Of a stretch of 18,402 nt of DNA, positions 16,201 to 18,402 are shown one piece after another; position 1 is the first letter of the stretch, and the number at the start of each line of letters is the position of its first letter. The translations under genes and the position numbers were made by a program. The DNA is from Bryobacteraceae bacterium. Lineage in GTDB: Bacteria > Acidobacteriota > Terriglobia > Bryobacterales > Bryobacteraceae. A model generated the notes under the pieces. The model saw nothing but the letters and a program-made list of their open reading frames with translations. It was not told the DNA's origin and ran no database searches. The stretch lies in contig JASHQT010000154.1 of assembly GCA_030039005.1 (NCBI GenBank), forward strand, positions 1 through 18,402, given 5' to 3'.

Positions 16201-18047
16201 ACACCGCGCAGTTGACCAACGACGCCGGGCGGGAGTACCAGCGCAAATTCACTGTCGGAGAAATCAATGTTCTCTCCAGCTCGACGACTTTCGAGATGGG
16301 AGTCGATGTCGGTCAACTGAAATCCGTGTTTTTGCGGAACGTTCCGCCGACACCGGCCAACTACATCCAGCGAGCGGGCCGCGCGGGTCGTCGGCGAGAG
16401 GGCGCTGCATACGCGGTAACGTACGCCCGCTCCTTTCCGCATGACCAGGTTCATTTCCACGAGCCACGCGCAATTGTGAGCGGTTCCGTACCGGTCCCCA
16501 GGATCAATCTTGCGAACCCACGGCTGACGCAGCGCCACATCAATTCGTTTCTGCTCGGCCATTACCTCCGCGACGTCAAAGTGCCGGCGGCCAGTGAGCA
16601 GGTTACCGTCGAAGAGTTTTTCCTGTTGCCTACGCCCGGCGAAAGCGCCGCGGTCCGATACGCGGGATGGCTGAGCAGCCACAAGATCGGTTTGAGGGCG
16701 GCAGTTTCACGGATCATCTGCGCCGAATGTCCGCTGACGGTGGACGATTCCTTCCCGGACAGTGAGTCTTCACTGGCGGCAGTTGGACGGGAGCTTTCGG
16801 AGCAACTGGACGCATATGAAGCGCAGCGCAAGGAATTGGAAGCGGCGATCCAGACGACCCAGGGCAAGGAGCGGTGGGGTGTGATGAGGAACCTTGAATC
16901 GGTGACGCGCCTCGCGGAACAGTTGCGTGCCGAGAGGCTGATCGATTATCTTTCCTCGGCGCACTGGCTTCCGAGTTACGCCTTTCCACAGGACGTCGTC
17001 AAACTACTCGTTATGCAGCCCAATCTTACCGAGCGGATGCGCTTGGAGCGGGATGCGGAATATGGAATCGCGGAGTACGCGCCGGGGTCAGAGGTCGTGG
17101 CTGATGGATTGCTCCTGACGAGCCGGGCGTTGAATCTCCAGAATAGGGAGTTGAAGATCGAGGCCTACAGGGTCTGTGCGCGGTGCAATCGGGTTGAGTT
17201 CGGCGCGCAGCAAAAGGATTTGGCCGGTCCGTGCCCTTCGTGCGGCGACAGGCCCAGGGGACCGCGCGGGAACCCGCGAAATTTCGTGGAGCCAAGGGGC
17301 TTCACGACTCTGATCGATGAATCTGCGCGGGAGGTCCGCTTGTACCGGCTGAAGCCACCGCCGAATTCCGAGGTGTACCTTATCAAAGGCGCAAGAGAGT
17401 TCGAGGCTCACCCTGTCATCTCCGGTGTTTCCTTGGGATACAGCCAAGAGGGGGAACTATTCCGGGCGAACTGTGGCCATAAGTTCCAGCAATTCAGGAT
17501 TTGTCCCTACTGCGGCCGCGCCTTCGACGGCAAGAATACGAAGCACACGAAGCCCTGGGGAGCCAAGTGCACGGGACAGCGCATCGTGACGGTAGATCTG
17601 GCTCATAGGTTCGAGACAGACACCCTCCAGATCCGCTTCGATGGTGTGAAGCCTCTTCCTCCGACGGTTGACAGAACCGATTTCTGGATATCGCTACAGA
17701 CAGCTTTGACGATGGCTGCCGCGGACGTGCTGGTAATCCCACCACGGGATATCGACGGAACGTTTCGGAGTCAATCTGAGCAGGGAAGCCACGGCGAGCT
17801 CGTTATTTATGATCGGGTACCCGGCGGAGCCGGGTACGTCGAAAGAATCCAGGCCGAACTGCCGCGAATCTTGAACGAGACCTTGCGCAGGGCCCGCGAC
17901 TGCAAAAATCCCCAGTGTGACCCGCAAGGAAGCTGTTATGCGTGCCTGCGCAGCTATGGGAACCAGTTCCAATGGGAAAACTTGCACCGGAACCTGGTTT
18001 CAAATTGGCTGACCCAAGTTCTGGGGGCGGGTTCAGGGCGAACCTGA
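13230..18047 (+). CDS. Gene E: giant DEAH-box helicase with DUF1998 (MZB) domain
   Basis: 1605 residues from a GTG overlapping the stop of gene D; an ATG three codons later (13239) is equally possible. RecA-1: YEHQ at 100-103, Walker A GTGSGKT at 121-127, DEAH at 250-253, SAT at 285-287, plus TNFAMLEYLL at 221-230, typical of DUF1998 helicases. RecA-2 begins at LLAFSDSRQ (648-656) and holds motif V (SSTTFEMGVDVG, 1017-1028) and motif VI (QRAGRAGRR, 1047-1055). Cys pairs occur at 489/492, 502/505, 559/562, 598/601, 933/936, 948/953, 1316/1319, 1335/1338 and 1425/1428. The C-terminus is DUF1998: DRVPGGAGYVERI near 1528 and C1558, C1563, C1569, C1572. By family this is an ATP-driven translocase on DNA or RNA, as in DISARM, Druantia and Dpd. 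All motifs look intact. The defence role is inferred. Confidence 0.95.
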   Translation: MSSMSEVNLKDFHAALSSTFRRYLFTLNFLPDSERELREAFWRALEERDVICREPLLSVIPAYRQAQPASRLFDRKIPPRLAHRLGQLPVKAFDPARPLYEHQVRSLERAQNGRNLIVATGTGSGKTECFLLPVLDDALQHQGPGVRAIVIYPLNALANDQLGRLRNLFPALPEITFGRYTGDTPHDRTKLTQVERAEICDPNERFSRYEIRGAPPHILLTNFAMLEYLLIRPQDNDIFRQQRLRYVILDEAHTYSGAQGIEVSLLMRRLRQAFPKCDLQFILTSATLGQDRDAIAAFGEHLTGGEFTADDVVLGDVVKPFQHSLDPPIPLDKYVRAVPNEEAMERWLRAVDDSTALRALISSGGIGTPPGVSNDMKPGGLLASWLGGNMELARLHDVASNQPLSLKEAAQAIWGTDSDEAMRITHWLVVLGARAVPDSNSAPLLPARYHLFFRGLRGGSLCLSPRCPERRSHSHTSWSNLAIEDRLSCDACGAHVLPLLTCVHCGSPVLRIYEDGSGKWQSVAPGVSRPTHLLSWLTDASETEEDDEDSEDDRQAHLCMNCRGLSLGGDLPEQCCPKPDHVRLRVLHSDGDGLLKKCPTCGGERRPFPSVLREFFTGEEAATAVLAEALVRALPEEDAAKPAHGRRLLAFSDSRQRAAHFAPYLARTTAETQYMRPLLDALQEAAQASNGDGASFDDVADRFLKSVRKQPYVVIRKTNDDDGEFTSSIKRPGQLYKDDNEILKRECLITLLQHFTAPLRARNTLPGLALACVAVDWNGDQRAELPKRIPELFCFGTDQGWRVLQNLLGIFLRRKALILPEGIFLGHLMSAGPKVVTFHHNLADSTDGRQRVRWNPYEAKQKKRVVSASPQAEIMATFLRKDKFQDEAVISPLLDKIWTAFRDLEVLQQDFPNEFQLHYGHLLVRTGGTWFACQRCGVLTVHPVQNHCVLPGCGGALNKLSQADIENRWLNHHWYDRHTRLGALPLEVKEHTAQLTNDAGREYQRKFTVGEINVLSSSTTFEMGVDVGQLKSVFLRNVPPTPANYIQRAGRAGRRREGAAYAVTYARSFPHDQVHFHEPRAIVSGSVPVPRINLANPRLTQRHINSFLLGHYLRDVKVPAASEQVTVEEFFLLPTPGESAAVRYAGWLSSHKIGLRAAVSRIICAECPLTVDDSFPDSESSLAAVGRELSEQLDAYEAQRKELEAAIQTTQGKERWGVMRNLESVTRLAEQLRAERLIDYLSSAHWLPSYAFPQDVVKLLVMQPNLTERMRLERDAEYGIAEYAPGSEVVADGLLLTSRALNLQNRELKIEAYRVCARCNRVEFGAQQKDLAGPCPSCGDRPRGPRGNPRNFVEPRGFTTLIDESAREVRLYRLKPPPNSEVYLIKGAREFEAHPVISGVSLGYSQEGELFRANCGHKFQQFRICPYCGRAFDGKNTKHTKPWGAKCTGQRIVTVDLAHRFETDTLQIRFDGVKPLPPTVDRTDFWISLQTALTMAAADVLVIPPRDIDGTFRSQSEQGSHGELVIYDRVPGGAGYVERIQAELPRILNETLRRARDCKNPQCDPQGSCYACLRSYGNQFQWENLHRNLVSNWLTQVLGAGSGRT

Positions 18048-18402
18048 TTTTATTGACCTCAACCCGAAATGCCCGTTTCGAACATGTCGCGGCTGGCGGC
18101 CGCTTGTTTGTCAGCGTCGTAGTCGTGGCGAAGTGCGTCTGGGTGGAATAGCAGTAAGCGGCACTCTGTCGACCTACGTTGCGATTCACACTGGAAGGAG
18201 CCAAAACGTATTACTGGGAACCATCGCCGCCGCGATGATGAGTGGATCGTCAGCGACTCGTACATTGGTCCAGATGGGCGCTTCTGATAAACTCCACCAT
18301 CGCTAATCCCCTCGATGATCACGGCCATGGTCAGCGGCCTAGGCTGACTGCCGGCGCTACGCACGTGCCGGGTAGGCAGGAGTACGGCCTCCAATAATTC
18401 CA
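18048..18402. other. Downstream flank of operon A-E, no supported gene
   Basis: About 355 bases to the window end. A minus-strand reading frame (18394-18059, 111 codons) spans most of it but has no ribosome site, no recognisable domain and an Arg/Ser-rich translation. I therefore do not call it a gene. A gene-fragment or insertion-element edge cannot be excluded because the window ends here. Confidence 0.4.
18089..18111 (+). terminator. Weak terminator candidate after the helicase gene
   Basis: GCGGC at 18089-18093 and GCCGC at 18099-18103 form a 5-bp all-GC stem with a 5-base loop, directly followed by TTGTTTGT. It lies 42 bases after the helicase stop codon. The short stem and interrupted T tract make it a weak candidate. 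Confidence 0.3.

Noticed and set aside
15603..16682. 359-codon minus-strand reading frame opposite helicase motifs V and VI
   Set aside because: Antisense to the conserved second RecA domain; the translation matches no family and has no ribosome site.
6868..18047. Assigning the operon directly to DISARM, Druantia or Dpd
   Set aside because: Only the helicase class is shared; no methylase, DrmB/DrmC-like, DruA-D-like or queuosine-pathway-like protein is present in the window.
18059..18394. 111-codon minus-strand frame at the right edge
   Set aside because: No ribosome site or domain, and an Arg/Ser-rich composition; it might be a truncated gene but cannot be supported here.

Overview
The window is GC-rich, densely coding bacterial DNA that looks like an accessory or defence-type region. 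A single-pass envelope protein with an OmpA-type peptidoglycan-binding domain implies a diderm host. A small putative secreted protein whose leader ends in a LFGQ-like stretch resembles Acidobacteriota leaders, but that taxonomic guess is weak. I see no tRNA, rRNA, CRISPR array or intact insertion sequence.

Left edge (1-1432, + strand): a fusion of a JAMM/JAB isopeptidase-like domain and a ThiF/E1-like adenylating domain. This architecture is known from bacterial ubiquitin-like conjugation operons. Its partners (Ubl, E2) would lie to the left of the window. Convergent with it (5225-1456, - strand) is a three-gene operon: (i) a cytoplasmic regulator with an HTH and a periplasmic-binding-protein-like domain; (ii) a membrane protein with a cytoplasmic coiled coil, one TM helix, a PstS-like solute-binding domain and an OmpA domain; (iii) a two-TM protein with a helical cytoplasmic tail. 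A near-perfect dyad at 5321-5341 lies upstream of a plausible promoter for this operon and is a good operator candidate.

Middle (5342-6867): about 1.5 kb with little coding content. It holds one small putative secreted protein with a good ribosome binding site (5851-6183), a possible gene relic (5582-5794), and, just before the next operon, two copies of AATGGGCCC 40 bp apart and a short hairpin.

Right part (6868-18047, + strand): five tightly packed genes, apparently one operon, here called A-E. A is a 970-residue protein of unknown family. B is a helical protein with a long coiled coil and a GrpE-like tail. C is a compact Hsp70 with an intact-looking ATPase domain and a short beta domain but no helical lid. 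D is a 186-residue protein with four zinc-ligand-like cysteines. E is a 1605-residue DEAH helicase ending in a DUF1998 (MZB) domain and carrying many Cys pairs. B/C and D/E overlap in GTGA, so translation is probably coupled. The helicase belongs to the broad class used by DISARM, Druantia and Dpd defence systems, but the window has no methylase, nuclease or other signature gene of those systems. The unusual point is the combination of a private Hsp70, a possible exchange factor and a giant helicase, and this is the best candidate for an undescribed system. That it is a defence system is inference.
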